Source: an uncultured Clostridia bacterium
GTDB taxonomy: Bacteria > Bacillota > Clostridia > Oscillospirales > Ruminococcaceae
Assembly (NCBI GenBank): GCA_947625195.1
Contig: CANQNK010000006.1
Span: 1 to 64,000, forward strand
Direction: 5' to 3'
DNA length: 64,000 bases
Part shown: piece by piece, positions 48,770 to 57,592 of the stretch
Position numbering within the stretch: the first letter of the stretch is position 1
Layout of the letters: every line of letters starts with the position of its first letter
Notes under the pieces: model-generated
Databases searched by the model: none
What the model was told of the DNA's origin: nothing
What the model saw: the letters and a program-made list of their open reading frames with translations, nothing else
Program-made: the position numbers and the translations under genes

Positions 48770-50698
48770 CTAAACGTCTGAATCCTGATTACCGCTTGTT
48801 AGCTCAAAAGCTCCGGTATAAAGCTGATAATACTTACCCTTCTGGGCAATAAGCGCATCGTGGTTTCCGCGCTCGATAATTCGTCCCATCTCAAGCACTA
48901 TAATAACATCTGAGTTCTGAATGGTAGATAACCTGTGCGCGATAACAAAAACCGTTCTGCCGTACATAAGACTATCCATACCCTTTTGAACTATACGCTC
49001 GGTTCTGGTATCTATTGAGGAAGTAGCCTCGTCCAGAATCATAACCGGCGGATCGGCAACAGCACACCGGGCAATAGACAAAAGCTGTCTTTGTCCCTGA
49101 GAAATAGAAGAACCGTTTTCTGTTATTTCGGTGTTATAGCCCTCCGGGAGCCGCATTATAAAGTCGTGTGCGTTAGCAAGCTTAGCCGCAGCAATGCACT
49201 CCTCGTCGGAAGCGTCCAGTCTGCCGTAGCGTATATTCTCCATAATTGTTCCCGTAAACAGGTTGGTGTCCTGCAAAACTATTCCAAGAGAACGCCTTAA
49301 GTCAGACTTCTTTATCTTGTTTATGTTTATTCCGTCGTATCTAATTTTACCGTCTGCAATGTCGTAAAAACGGTTGATTAGATTCGTAATTGTCGTTTTT
49401 CCTGCACCCGTTGCTCCTACAAATGCAACCTTTTCACCCGGATGAGCATATATCGAAATATCGTGAAGCACTATCTTTTCGGGAACATACCCGAAATCCA
49501 CCTCATTGAGGACCACATCGCCCTCAAGCTTTGTATAGGTCACGGTACCGTCCTTGTGAGGATGCTTCCATGCCCACATTTCAGTGCGCTCATCGCACTC
49601 CTCTATCTCGCCGTTTTTGTTGTACTTGGCGTTTACAAGCGTAACATAGCCGTCGTCCTTTTCGGGCTCTTCATCCAGAAGATCAAAAACCCTCTTTGCT
49701 CCCGCAAGAGCCATAACAACGGCGTTAATCTGCTGGGAGATCTGAGTTATAGGCTGTGTAAAGTTACGAGAAAGCTGCAAAAACGACACAATAACTCCTA
49801 TGGTTATTCCGCTGACAGCACCGCTTAAGGCAAGCGCTCCGCCAACAACTGCTATCAGAACGTACTGAACGTGTCCTAAGTTTCCCATAATCGGCATAAG
49901 TATGTTTGCATACTTGTTGGCCTGAAAAGCGTTTTCAACAAGCTCTTCATTTATCCTGTCAAAGCCGTCCTTACATTTTTGCTCGTGAGTAAAGGCTTTT
50001 ACAACCTTTTGTCCGGTTACCATTTCCTCTATATAGCCGTTGATCTCACCTATTGACTTCTGCTGAAGCACAAAGTGCTTTGAGCTTCTTGAGCCGACGT
50101 ATTTTACAATAAACAGCATAGCAACTACCGTGAGAAGAACAAAAATCGTAAGCCAGATGTTTTCCCGCAGCATTGCCACAAGAGCAACCAGTATCGAAAA
50201 CATTGAAGACATAGTCTGAGGAATACTCATTCCTATCATCTGGCGCAATGTGTCGGTATCGTTTGTATAGCGGCTCATAAGATCGCCGAAAAGATGCGTG
50301 TCAAAATACTTTATCGGCAAAGACTGCATATGACAGAACATATCGTCCCTTACTTCTTTGAGCATTCTCTGAGAGACTATCGCCATTAAATAACTCTGAA
50401 GCCAGCTTGCAAAAACCCCGACTATAAACAGCGCTCCAAGCTTTATAATGGCGATAAGCAACGGATGAAAATCCGCGGTTTTCTGTCCCAGAAGAGGCAC
50501 TACATAATCATCTATCAGAGAGCCCAGAAATACGCTTGAGGTAGTTGTCGCGACTGCAACTGTTATAATGCAGACAAGAACAATTATAAAATATAAACGG
50601 TTTTTACCTCTTAGGTAAGATAAGATTCTTTTTATTATCTTTCCCGGATTGTCTATTTTGGGTCTGGGTCCCATATTTCTCGGTCTAGGTCCCGGCAT
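48770..50698 (-). CDS. ABC exporter half, subunit 2 (canonical ATPase site)
   Basis: The start overlaps the stop of the partner gene by one base. The 642-residue protein has an extended N-terminus (Pro/Arg-rich), six membrane helices (about 35-335) and an ATPase domain with Gly-Ala-Thr-Gly-Ala-Gly-Lys-Thr-Thr (Walker A, near 435), the signature Ile-Ser-Gln-Gly-Gln-Arg-Gln, and Walker B Val-Met-Ile-Leu-Asp-Glu-Ala-Thr-Ser with the catalytic Glu. It forms a heterodimeric multidrug or lipid exporter with the next gene (TM287/288, LmrCD type). It is under MarR control. Confidence 0.92.
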   Translation of the reverse strand: MPGPRPRNMGPRPKIDNPGKIIKRILSYLRGKNRLYFIIVLVCIITVAVATTTSSVFLGSLIDDYVVPLLGQKTADFHPLLIAIIKLGALFIVGVFASWLQSYLMAIVSQRMLKEVRDDMFCHMQSLPIKYFDTHLFGDLMSRYTNDTDTLRQMIGMSIPQTMSSMFSILVALVAMLRENIWLTIFVLLTVVAMLFIVKYVGSRSSKHFVLQQKSIGEINGYIEEMVTGQKVVKAFTHEQKCKDGFDRINEELVENAFQANKYANILMPIMGNLGHVQYVLIAVVGGALALSGAVSGITIGVIVSFLQLSRNFTQPITQISQQINAVVMALAGAKRVFDLLDEEPEKDDGYVTLVNAKYNKNGEIEECDERTEMWAWKHPHKDGTVTYTKLEGDVVLNEVDFGYVPEKIVLHDISIYAHPGEKVAFVGATGAGKTTITNLINRFYDIADGKIRYDGININKIKKSDLRRSLGIVLQDTNLFTGTIMENIRYGRLDASDEECIAAAKLANAHDFIMRLPEGYNTEITENGSSISQGQRQLLSIARCAVADPPVMILDEATSSIDTRTERIVQKGMDSLMYGRTVFVIAHRLSTIQNSDVIIVLEMGRIIERGNHDALIAQKGKYYQLYTGAFELTSGNQDSDV

Positions 50699-52434
50699 TA
50701 CTCAAGTCCTCCCTTCTGCTGAGAACTGTAGATTTCCTTGTATATCTCGTTTCTTGAAAGAAGCTCTTTATGACTTGCAAAATCATTTATTTTTCCGCCG
50801 TCGAGAACTATAATCTTATCGGCATCCTGAACAGACGAAACACGCTGCGCAATAATAATCTTTGTGGTATTTGGTATCTCCTCTGCAAAGGCCTTTCTGA
50901 TAAGAGCATCGGTTTTGGTATCTACAGCACTCGTTGAATCGTCAAGTATCAGTATCTTTGGCTTTCTGATGAGCGCTCGTGCAATGCAAAGACGCTGTTT
51001 CTGTCCGCCCGATACGTTTGTACCTCCCTGCTCTATATAGGTATCGTATCCGTCTGGGAATGTGTTTATAAATTCAGACGCCTGCGAAAGCTCGCACGCG
51101 TGAACTATCTCCTCATCGGTGGCGTCCTCTTTTCCCCAGCGCAGGTTATCCTTTATGGTGCCGGAAAACAGCACGTTTTTCTGAAGCACCATAGCAACCT
51201 CTCCCCTGAGAGCGGCAAGGTCATAATCCTTAACATTTTTTCCGCCAACCAGCACCTCTCCTTCAGTTACGTCGTAAAGGCGTGGTATGAGCTGTACGAG
51301 AGAGCTTTTTGAAGAACCGGTAGCGCCTATTATGCCTATTGTTTCTCCAGAATTGATCTTGAGATTTATATTGCTTAAGCATGCCTTACTCGAATCATCT
51401 GCATAGCTGAAGGTAACGTTTTTAAACTCAATGCTTCCGTCAAAAATATCAAAGTCGGGATTTTCAGGAGGAGTGATATCCGGCTCTTCGACCAGAACCT
51501 CATATATTCTCTGTATAGACGCACGGGACATAATTATCATAACCATGATCATCGAAAGCATCATAAGGCTCATAAGCATCTGCATTGCATATGTAAACAT
51601 ACTGGTGAGCTCTCCTGTAGTTAGCGCGGTTTCCCCGCTGTTTACAACTATCGTGGCACCTATCCACGATATTGCTATGATAGAGCCGTATACGCAAAGG
51701 TTCATTACCGGCATATTAAGAGCTATGATCTTTTCAGCCTTTGAACCCAGCTTATACACATATTCTGATATGTCAAAAAACTTTTTCTTTTCGTATTCTT
51801 CCCTTACAAAGCTTTTTACAACCCTTATTCCGTGAAGGTTTTCGCCAACGACATTGTTAAGCTTATCGTAGCCTTTGAACATCTTCATAAATACCGAGTG
51901 TACCCTTGTGACTATCAGATAAAGAGCTATCGCAAGAATCGGTATTACCGCGACAAAAATCAAGGAAAGCTTGAAGTTTATCGTCATAGCCACCGCAACA
52001 GACGATATAAGCATGATCGGCGAGCGTATAGCTCCTCTTATAAGCATCTGATATGCGTTTTGTACGTTGGTGACATCTGTGGTAAGACGTGTTACCAGCG
52101 ATGAGGTTTTAAACCTATCTATGTTCTTAAACGAAAACCTCTGGATATTGTAAAACATATCCTTTCTTAGATTTTTTGCAACTCCTGCCGAAGCCTTTGC
52201 TGCAAACAAACCTGAAAGCGCTCCGCAGGAAAGCGAGCATATACAAGCCACAAGCAGAATAGCTCCCATAAACAAAATATAGCTCATATCCTGCTTTAAA
52301 ATTCCGTTGTCTATAAGCCTTGCCATCAGCACCGGAATAATAACCTCAAGCACTACCTCTCCTATTACAAAAGCAGGAGCAAGCACAGATGCAAGCTTAT
52401 ACTCTCTGATACATTTCATAAGTCTTCTTATCAT
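50698..52434 (-). CDS. ABC exporter half, subunit 1 (degenerate ATPase site)
   Basis: The start overlaps the end of the marR-type gene by four bases. The 578-residue protein has six membrane helices and an ATPase domain with Walker A Gly-Ala-Thr-Gly-Ser-Ser-Lys-Ser, signature Val-Ser-Gly-Gly-Gln-Lys-Gln, and Walker B Ile-Leu-Asp-Asp-Ser-Thr-Ser, where the catalytic Glu is replaced by Asp. This asymmetric pairing is a mark of heterodimeric exporters, in which one ATP site hydrolyses poorly. Substrate unknown; drug or metabolite efflux is expected. Confidence 0.92.
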   Translation of the reverse strand: MIRRLMKCIREYKLASVLAPAFVIGEVVLEVIIPVLMARLIDNGILKQDMSYILFMGAILLVACICSLSCGALSGLFAAKASAGVAKNLRKDMFYNIQRFSFKNIDRFKTSSLVTRLTTDVTNVQNAYQMLIRGAIRSPIMLISSVAVAMTINFKLSLIFVAVIPILAIALYLIVTRVHSVFMKMFKGYDKLNNVVGENLHGIRVVKSFVREEYEKKKFFDISEYVYKLGSKAEKIIALNMPVMNLCVYGSIIAISWIGATIVVNSGETALTTGELTSMFTYAMQMLMSLMMLSMIMVMIIMSRASIQRIYEVLVEEPDITPPENPDFDIFDGSIEFKNVTFSYADDSSKACLSNINLKINSGETIGIIGATGSSKSSLVQLIPRLYDVTEGEVLVGGKNVKDYDLAALRGEVAMVLQKNVLFSGTIKDNLRWGKEDATDEEIVHACELSQASEFINTFPDGYDTYIEQGGTNVSGGQKQRLCIARALIRKPKILILDDSTSAVDTKTDALIRKAFAEEIPNTTKIIIAQRVSSVQDADKIIVLDGGKINDFASHKELLSRNEIYKEIYSSQQKGGLE

Positions 52435-52904
52435 AAACCAGATTTATCCCCTTCCATTTTTGTCTGTTTTTCCGCATTCTGACCAATCTTTCTCAAAACG
52501 CTCATAAACGCAGCAAGCTCCGCATCAGATATACCGTTGCGCAGAATTCCCTCCTGCTCGGCTCTGTCCTCCTCTGCAATAGCGTGGATCTTAATGGCCT
52601 TATCTGTAAGAACAAGCCTTTTAAGACGCGCGTCACCCTTTACACTTTCACGCCTGACCAAGCCCTTTTCCTCAAGCGACGAAAGCATTTTTGACACAGA
52701 CGAGCGCCGGATGGAAAACTGCTTCTCAAGATCCTTCTGATAGATGTCGCCGCTTGACTTGGCAATATACCCTATCACCCAGCCGTTGGTGCTCCCAAGC
52801 ACATTGTCGATGTATTTATGTCGCTGAGACGAATCTATCATACGCCTTATCGTGTGGGCAAGCTTGCATATCTCCGGACCTATCTGATAATCGGCGTTAT
52901 TCAT
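52431..52904 (-). CDS. MarR family transcriptional repressor
   Basis: GAAAGGAGAA precedes the start. The 157-residue protein is a winged-helix MarR protein: a helical dimer region, the recognition helix with Ile-Arg-Arg-Ser-Ser-Val-Ser-Lys-Met-Leu-Ser-Ser-Leu (about 65-78), and a wing with Glu-Glu-Lys-Gly-Leu-Val-Arg-Arg and Asp-Ala-Arg-Leu-Lys-Arg. It heads the operon with both ABC subunits and very probably represses its own promoter at the palindrome 52942-52970. Confidence 0.92.
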   Translation of the reverse strand: MNNADYQIGPEICKLAHTIRRMIDSSQRHKYIDNVLGSTNGWVIGYIAKSSGDIYQKDLEKQFSIRRSSVSKMLSSLEEKGLVRRESVKGDARLKRLVLTDKAIKIHAIAEEDRAEQEGILRNGISDAELAAFMSVLRKIGQNAEKQTKMEGDKSGL

Positions 52905-52941
52905 TTTATTCTCCTTTCATACGTCTGACTTCCTTAAAATT

Positions 52942-52970
52942 GTTAGCTTTGAAACAGTTTCGTTCCTAAC
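52942..52970 (-). promoter_or_regulatory. Operator of the MarR / ABC exporter operon
   Basis: GTTAG-N4-GAAAC-A-GTTTC-N4-CTAAC is a 29-base dyad with two perfectly paired half-sites on each side. It starts one base from the -10 box and covers the transcription start, an ideal place for repression by the MarR protein. Confidence 0.72.
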
Positions 52971-52999
52971 ATTATATCCCTTTAACTTTGCATTGTCAA
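52971..52999 (-). promoter_or_regulatory. Promoter of the MarR / ABC exporter operon
   Basis: On the minus strand TTGACA (52999-52994), 17-base spacer, TATAAT (52976-52971). Confidence 0.8.
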
Positions 53000-53079
53000 G
53001 AGATATTTTGCATTTTTTCAAAAAATATGTTATACTTGGTTTATCAGACAAAATCTTAATATGTAAAGGTGAAAGTTTT

Positions 53080-53670
53080 GTGAATTACGACAAAGAGCTT
53101 GATAACATTATATGTGGGTTAAACGGCAAAAAGCCGTCGCTTTTACTGCACGCCTGCTGCGCACCGTGCTCAAGCTATGTGCTTGAGTACTTAAACTCCC
53201 ACTTTAACATAACGCTGTTTTTTTCAAACCCTAACATATCTCCCGAAGAGGAATATCAAAAACGGCTGCGTGAGCTTGAAAGGCTTGTCGCTCTAATGGG
53301 GCTTTCGGTAAAAATTATTGAAGACGATTATACCCCGCAGGAGTTTTTCGATATGGCAAAAGGTCTTGAGGCGCTTCCCGAGGGCGGAGAGAGATGCAGA
53401 AAATGCTATCGCTTAAGGCTTTTAAAAGCTGCCGCTCAAGCAAAGCAGGACGGATTTGACTACTTTTGTACCACACTTTCTATCAGCCCTTACAAAAACG
53501 CTCAGTGGATAAACGAAATAGGCGAGGAGCTTTCTGAAAAGTTCGGCGTGCATTTTCTTCCGAGTGACTTTAAAAAGAAAAACGGCTACAAGAGAAGTAT
53601 TGAGCTTTCGAGAAAATATGATCTTTATCGCCAGAATTTCTGCGGATGTGTGTTTTCTAAAAAGGAGTGA
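53080..53670 (+). CDS. queH: Epoxyqueuosine reductase QueH
   Basis: The frame is open from 52993; GTG 53080 follows AAAGGTGAAAG and aligns with the conserved start (196 residues). Diagnostic features are His-Ala-Cys-Cys-Ala-Pro-Cys near residue 25, a Cys-Arg-Lys-Cys-Tyr-Arg-Leu-Arg motif near residue 107-114, and Phe-Cys-Gly-Cys near the C-terminus; these cysteines bind the iron-sulfur cluster and metals. The enzyme reduces epoxyqueuosine to queuosine in tRNA and replaces QueG in many Clostridia. No other que genes are nearby. Confidence 0.93.
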   Translation: MNYDKELDNIICGLNGKKPSLLLHACCAPCSSYVLEYLNSHFNITLFFSNPNISPEEEYQKRLRELERLVALMGLSVKIIEDDYTPQEFFDMAKGLEALPEGGERCRKCYRLRLLKAAAQAKQDGFDYFCTTLSISPYKNAQWINEIGEELSEKFGVHFLPSDFKKKNGYKRSIELSRKYDLYRQNFCGCVFSKKE

Positions 53671-53734
53671 ACAAATTAAGAAATTCTTAATTACACTTGA
53701 TTATTACTGAAAATTTGATACAATAATTCAATAA

Positions 53735-53838
53735 GGGGCAACGTCCCGTCATTTAATAAGCGACGACCTGGGCTTAAACCTAATAGAAATTCAGCGAGAG
53801 AATAATTTAACGCTGAAAGGCCGATATAGTCGCGGTTA
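53735..53838 (+). ncRNA. Structured leader upstream of the rubredoxin gene
   Basis: Between queH and the next start there is a non-coding stretch with GC-rich blocks. GCGAC (about 53760-53764) can pair with GTCGC (about 53830-53834) and encloses a strong hairpin TTCAGCG/CGCTGAA (about 53787-53793 and 53808-53814), plus smaller pairings such as CCT with AGG. A GGGGC/GTCCC block lies at the 5' side. The Shine-Dalgarno GGAGGA follows at once (53840-53846). I could not match it to a known riboswitch class; it could be a cis-regulatory RNA for the redox gene downstream. Confidence 0.4.
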
Positions 53839-53853
53839 AACGGAGGAATAAAA

Positions 53854-54486
53854 ATGAATAAAAATGTAATGTTTAAACTAAGCTACGGATTATTTGTGCT
53901 AAGCTCAAAGGATAACGAAAAGCAGTCAGGCTGTATCGTAAACACGGTTATTCAGCACTCCACAGAACCTAATCAGATATCAGTCACCGTTAATAAGGCA
54001 AACTATACCCTTGAGCTTATCAAGAAAAGCGGTATCTTTACGGTCTCTGTTCTTGACGAGTCCGCACCGTTTTCCGTTTTTGAAAACTTTGGCTTTAGAA
54101 GCGGTCGTGACTGTGACAAATTCTTAGACTTTACTGACAAAAAGACCGGCGCTAACGGCATCTATTACATCACAAAGGGTGTAAATTCATACATCAGCGC
54201 AAAAGTGACCGAGATAAAAGACATAGGCTCTCATATGCTTATTATGGCTGAGGTCACAGACGGCGAGATACTTTCCGACATTCCATCAATGACCTACGCT
54301 TATTACTTTAAAAATGTAAAGCCAAAGCCTAAAAAGGTTCAAAGCAGCGGTAAGGTTTGGGTCTGCAAGATATGCGGATATGTTTACGACGAGAGAAAGA
54401 CGGGCATTCCCTTTGACGAGCTTCCCGATGACTTTATGTGTCCCTTATGCAAGCACCAGAAAAGCGATTTTGTTTTGCAGGAATAG
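53854..54486 (+). CDS. High-molecular-weight rubredoxin (flavin reductase-like plus rubredoxin)
   Basis: GGAGGA precedes ATG 53854. Residues 1-155 form a flavin-reductase-like FMN-binding domain (Gly-Cys-Ile-Val-Asn-Thr, Val-Thr-Val-Asn-Lys-Ala-Asn-Tyr, Phe-x-Val-Ser-Val-Leu). Residues 165-210 are a rubredoxin domain with Cys-x-x-Cys-Gly-Tyr-x-Tyr and Cys-Pro-Leu-Cys, the four iron-binding cysteines. Such fusions (Hrb type) pass electrons from NAD(P)H oxidoreductases to flavodiiron proteins that reduce oxygen or nitric oxide in anaerobes. The partner flavodiiron gene is not in the window. Confidence 0.9.
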   Translation: MNKNVMFKLSYGLFVLSSKDNEKQSGCIVNTVIQHSTEPNQISVTVNKANYTLELIKKSGIFTVSVLDESAPFSVFENFGFRSGRDCDKFLDFTDKKTGANGIYYITKGVNSYISAKVTEIKDIGSHMLIMAEVTDGEILSDIPSMTYAYYFKNVKPKPKKVQSSGKVWVCKICGYVYDERKTGIPFDELPDDFMCPLCKHQKSDFVLQE

Positions 54487-54500
54487 CTTAATATACAGCG

Positions 54501-54532
54501 AAAAGCGAGAGAACATTCTCTCGCTTTTTATT
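54501..54532. terminator. Bidirectional terminator
   Basis: AAAAGCGAGAGA (54501-54512) pairs with TCTCTCGCTTTT (54517-54528). It ends the rubredoxin gene and, on the other strand, the arginine operon. Confidence 0.85.
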
Positions 54533-54550
54533 CTATATTCCGAACTTACC

Positions 54551-55471
54551 TTACTCCTCACAATTCCCTTTCATACACAGAACCATAACAGCCTTTTGTG
54601 CGTGCAAACGGTTTTCAGCCTCTTCAAAGATCTCATCAGCGTGAGCCTCAAAGACTTCCTCGGTGATCTCTTCACCTCTGTGAGCCGGCAGACAGTGCTG
54701 AACCATACACTCGTCATTGGTGACAGACATAAGCTCTCCGTTTACCTGATAACCGTCAAACGCGACCTTGCGCTTTGCAGTCTCATTCTCCTGTCCCATA
54801 GACGTCCAGACATCCGTAAATACAACATCCGCGCCCTTTGCGGCTTCAAGCGGAACATTTGTAATTTTAAATTTATCTCCGTACGCCTTTGCAAAATCAA
54901 GAACAGTCTTGTCGGGGCGATAATCATCTGGACAGGCAACAGACACCTCCATACCTACCTTTAAACCGCCGACGATAAGCGAATTAGCCATATTGTTTCC
55001 GTCGCCGATATAGCACATTTTAAGTCCGTCAAAGCGTCCTTTGAACTCTCTTATCGTCATAAGATCCGCAAGCACCTGGCACGGATGACAAAAATCAGTA
55101 AGTCCGTTTATTACCGGAATAGAGCCGTATTTTGCAAGATCCTCGACCTCTTTTTGCTCAAAGGTTCGTATCATTATTCCGTCAATATACCTTGAAAGAA
55201 CGCGGGCGGTGTCCTGCACCGGCTCGCCGCGGCCTATCTGCAAATCGCGGTTTGACAAAAAAAGCGCATTTCCTCCGAGCTGATACATGCCCGTCTCAAA
55301 CGAAACACGGGTCCTTGTAGATGACTTCTGAAAAATCATTCCGAGAGTTTTCCCCTTTAGCAGGTGATGTTCAATGCCGTTTTTGACCTCGTACTTTAGC
55401 TGATCAGCCAGATTCAAAATCTCAATTATCTCCTCTTTCGTAAGATCAAGAAGCTTTAACAGGTTTTTCAT
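54551..55471 (-). CDS. argF: Ornithine carbamoyltransferase
   Basis: GAAGGGAG precedes ATG 55471. The 306-residue protein has the carbamoyl-phosphate motif Ser-Ser-Thr-Arg-Thr-Arg (near residue 51), His-Pro-Cys-Gln (ornithine carbamoyltransferase rather than aspartate type, near 130), and His-Cys-Leu-Pro-Ala-His-Arg-Gly (near 262). It makes citrulline from ornithine and carbamoyl phosphate. It is the last gene of the arginine operon. Length and motifs are normal, which favours the anabolic enzyme. Confidence 0.95.
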   Translation of the reverse strand: MKNLLKLLDLTKEEIIEILNLADQLKYEVKNGIEHHLLKGKTLGMIFQKSSTRTRVSFETGMYQLGGNALFLSNRDLQIGRGEPVQDTARVLSRYIDGIMIRTFEQKEVEDLAKYGSIPVINGLTDFCHPCQVLADLMTIREFKGRFDGLKMCYIGDGNNMANSLIVGGLKVGMEVSVACPDDYRPDKTVLDFAKAYGDKFKITNVPLEAAKGADVVFTDVWTSMGQENETAKRKVAFDGYQVNGELMSVTNDECMVQHCLPAHRGEEITEEVFEAHADEIFEEAENRLHAQKAVMVLCMKGNCEE

Positions 55472-55486
55472 AAATTTTTCTCCCTT

Positions 55487-56662
55487 CTAATTTTTAAGGC
55501 AAGAGCAAAGTATTTCAAGTCCCTTGTCGATTTGTTCATATGTTATAGTGAGCGGTGGCAAGAGCCTTAGCTTTTCTTTTGCGGTGAGCACCAGAAGCCC
55601 GTTATCAAGACACTTCTTACAAAGCGAAGCAGCTTCTATACCATCAAGCTCGATACCTATCATCATACCAAGTCCGCTTACGGATTTTACCTTTTCCATT
55701 TTCAAAAGCTCGGTTTTTATGTATTCGCCCTTCCTTGTGACTTCATCTAAAAACTCGGCGTTCATCACTCTGTTTAAAACAACATTTCCGCCCGCACAGC
55801 AAACTGGATTTCCGCCGAAGGTAGAGCCGTGCATGCCCTTTGTAAGCACATCACAGCAGATTTCGTCCGCCATGCACACGCCTATCGGGATTCCTCCCGC
55901 TAGTCCCTTTGCAAGTGTGGTAATATTGGGCTTTATTCCGTAATGCTCGCTTGCCAAGAATTTTCCCGTTCTTCCGACTCCCGTCTGTACCTCGTCGCAG
56001 ATAGTGAGAATATCCCTCTTTGCACACTCCTTTGCAATCGTGCTGACGTAATCATAATTTAGCGGGATAACTCCGCCCTCGCCCTGTATACACTCAAACA
56101 TCACAGCGCAAACCGTATCCTTGTATTCTTCAAGAAGCTTTATAAACGCTGCGGTATCGTTTGCGGGAGCGTAAATGAATCCCCCGGCAAACGGGAAAAA
56201 GTAATTGTGAAAAACCTCCTGCCCGGTTGCGGTAAGCGTTAGGAGCGTTCTTCCGTGAAAGCTGTTTACAAGAGTGATTATGTTATGCCTTCCCTTTCCG
56301 TATTTGTCAAAGGAATACTTTCTGGCAAGCTTTATTGCACACTCGTTTGCCTCAGCGCCGGAGTTTGCAAAAAACAGTTTGGAATATCCGCACCCATTTG
56401 TAAGCTTATCTGCAAAATCCGCGGACACTTTTGTATAATAATAATTTGACGTATGCTGAAGTGTATGCGCCTGCTGTGATACGGCATCAGCCCACTCTTC
56501 ATCGCAAAAGCCCAGACTGTTTGTTCCTATCCCTGAGCCGAAGTCGACATATTCATTTCCGTTTTCATCGGTCGCAGTAGTGCTCTCTCCCTTTTTCAGT
56601 ACCACATCAAACCGTCCGTAGGTGGGCATTATATGCTCGTTAAATTTGTCTATCGTATTCAT
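55487..56662 (-). CDS. argD: Acetylornithine aminotransferase
   Basis: The frame extends to 56728, overlapping argB, but ATG 56662 behind AAGGAAAT gives the normal length (391 residues). It is a class III aminotransferase with Asn-Ser-Gly-Ala-Glu-Ala-Asn-Glu, Gly-Arg-x-His-Asn-Ile, Glu-x-Ile-Gln-Gly-Glu-Gly-Gly, Cys-Asp-Glu-Val-Gln-Thr-Gly and the PLP lysine in Leu-Ala-Lys-Gly-Leu-Ala-Gly-Gly. It converts N-acetylglutamate semialdehyde to N-acetylornithine with glutamate as amino donor. Confidence 0.94.
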   Translation of the reverse strand: MNTIDKFNEHIMPTYGRFDVVLKKGESTTATDENGNEYVDFGSGIGTNSLGFCDEEWADAVSQQAHTLQHTSNYYYTKVSADFADKLTNGCGYSKLFFANSGAEANECAIKLARKYSFDKYGKGRHNIITLVNSFHGRTLLTLTATGQEVFHNYFFPFAGGFIYAPANDTAAFIKLLEEYKDTVCAVMFECIQGEGGVIPLNYDYVSTIAKECAKRDILTICDEVQTGVGRTGKFLASEHYGIKPNITTLAKGLAGGIPIGVCMADEICCDVLTKGMHGSTFGGNPVCCAGGNVVLNRVMNAEFLDEVTRKGEYIKTELLKMEKVKSVSGLGMMIGIELDGIEAASLCKKCLDNGLLVLTAKEKLRLLPPLTITYEQIDKGLEILCSCLKN

Positions 56663-56699
56663 ATGTATTTCCTTCTTATATATTTTCTTTATGCTTTCT

Positions 56700-57560
56700 T
56701 TACATAAACTGCGTTCCGACGCCTTCATTTGACAAAAGCTCGATAAGGATCGAGTGCGGAACTCTTCCGTCTATGATGCAGGTCTTTTTAACTCCGCGCC
56801 GAACCGCTTCTACACAGCAGTCGATCTTTGGTATCATTCCGCCGCTTATTATCCCCGTCTTTTTAAGATACGGAACCTCTGAGACATTTACAGCAGGAAT
56901 AAGAGTAGATTCATCGTTCTTATCCTCCAAAAGCCCTGCGATGTCCGTCATCAGAATAAGGTTTTCCGCTCTTAAGCAGGAGGCTATCCTAGCCGCAGCA
57001 GTATCCGCGTTTATGTTATAGGTTTTGCCGTCCTCGCCGGTGGCGACGGTTGAAATAACCGGAATGTATCCGTTTGAAATAGCGTCAAGTATCGGCTTTG
57101 TCGTAACTCTTTTTATATCTCCAACATAGCCGAGATCTGTTTCCGACTGCTTTTTCTCGGCAACGATTATCTCCCCGTCAATGCCGCAAAGACCAAGCGC
57201 TTTTCCGCCGTGAAGCTGGATATTTGACACTAGCTCTTTATTTACCTTTCCGGCAAGCACCATTTTAACTATGTCGATAGTTTCTTCATCAGTATAGCGA
57301 AGCCCGCCGATAAATCTGCTTTCTATCCCTACCCTGTCAAGCATTGAGTTTATCTCAGGTCCTCCGCCGTGGACAAGAACTACGTTTATTCCGACCTCTG
57401 CAAGAAGTACAATGTCGCTCATTACCGCTTCTTTCAGCGTTTCATTTGTCATTGCATTTCCGCCGTATTTTACAACGACTATTTTATTGTGATACTTCTG
57501 TATATACGGCAAAGCGTCCATCAGAACCTTTGACCGTGTGTAATTTGAAATTACTTCCAT
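56700..57560 (-). CDS. argB: Acetylglutamate kinase
   Basis: GGAGGAGAA precedes ATG 57560. The 286-residue protein has the amino acid kinase motifs Val-Val-Lys-Tyr-Gly-Gly-Asn-Ala, Val-Leu-Val-His-Gly-Gly-Gly-Pro-Glu-Ile, Asn-Ile-Asn-Ala-Asp-Thr-Ala-Ala, and Leu-Ile-Leu-Met-Thr-Asp. It phosphorylates N-acetylglutamate, the controlled step of the cyclic pathway. A basic N-terminal helix (residues 5-15) and a Gly-Gly-Met-Ile-Pro-Lys motif are as in arginine-sensitive enzymes, so feedback inhibition by arginine is likely. Confidence 0.96.
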   Translation of the reverse strand: MEVISNYTRSKVLMDALPYIQKYHNKIVVVKYGGNAMTNETLKEAVMSDIVLLAEVGINVVLVHGGGPEINSMLDRVGIESRFIGGLRYTDEETIDIVKMVLAGKVNKELVSNIQLHGGKALGLCGIDGEIIVAEKKQSETDLGYVGDIKRVTTKPILDAISNGYIPVISTVATGEDGKTYNINADTAAARIASCLRAENLILMTDIAGLLEDKNDESTLIPAVNVSEVPYLKKTGIISGGMIPKIDCCVEAVRRGVKKTCIIDGRVPHSILIELLSNEGVGTQFM

Positions 57561-57592
57561 TGTTTAATTCTCCTCCAAAATTTTATCTTACC

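Noticed and set aside
53760..53840. ZTP or FMN riboswitch before the rubredoxin gene
   Set aside because: A GCCTGGGC-like piece and a flavoprotein gene made this tempting, but the conserved cores of these classes are not found. Left as an unassigned structured leader.
54380..54964. Plus-strand frame of 194 codons across the rubredoxin and argF genes
   Set aside because: It crosses a terminator and lies opposite or out of frame with two firmly identified genes.
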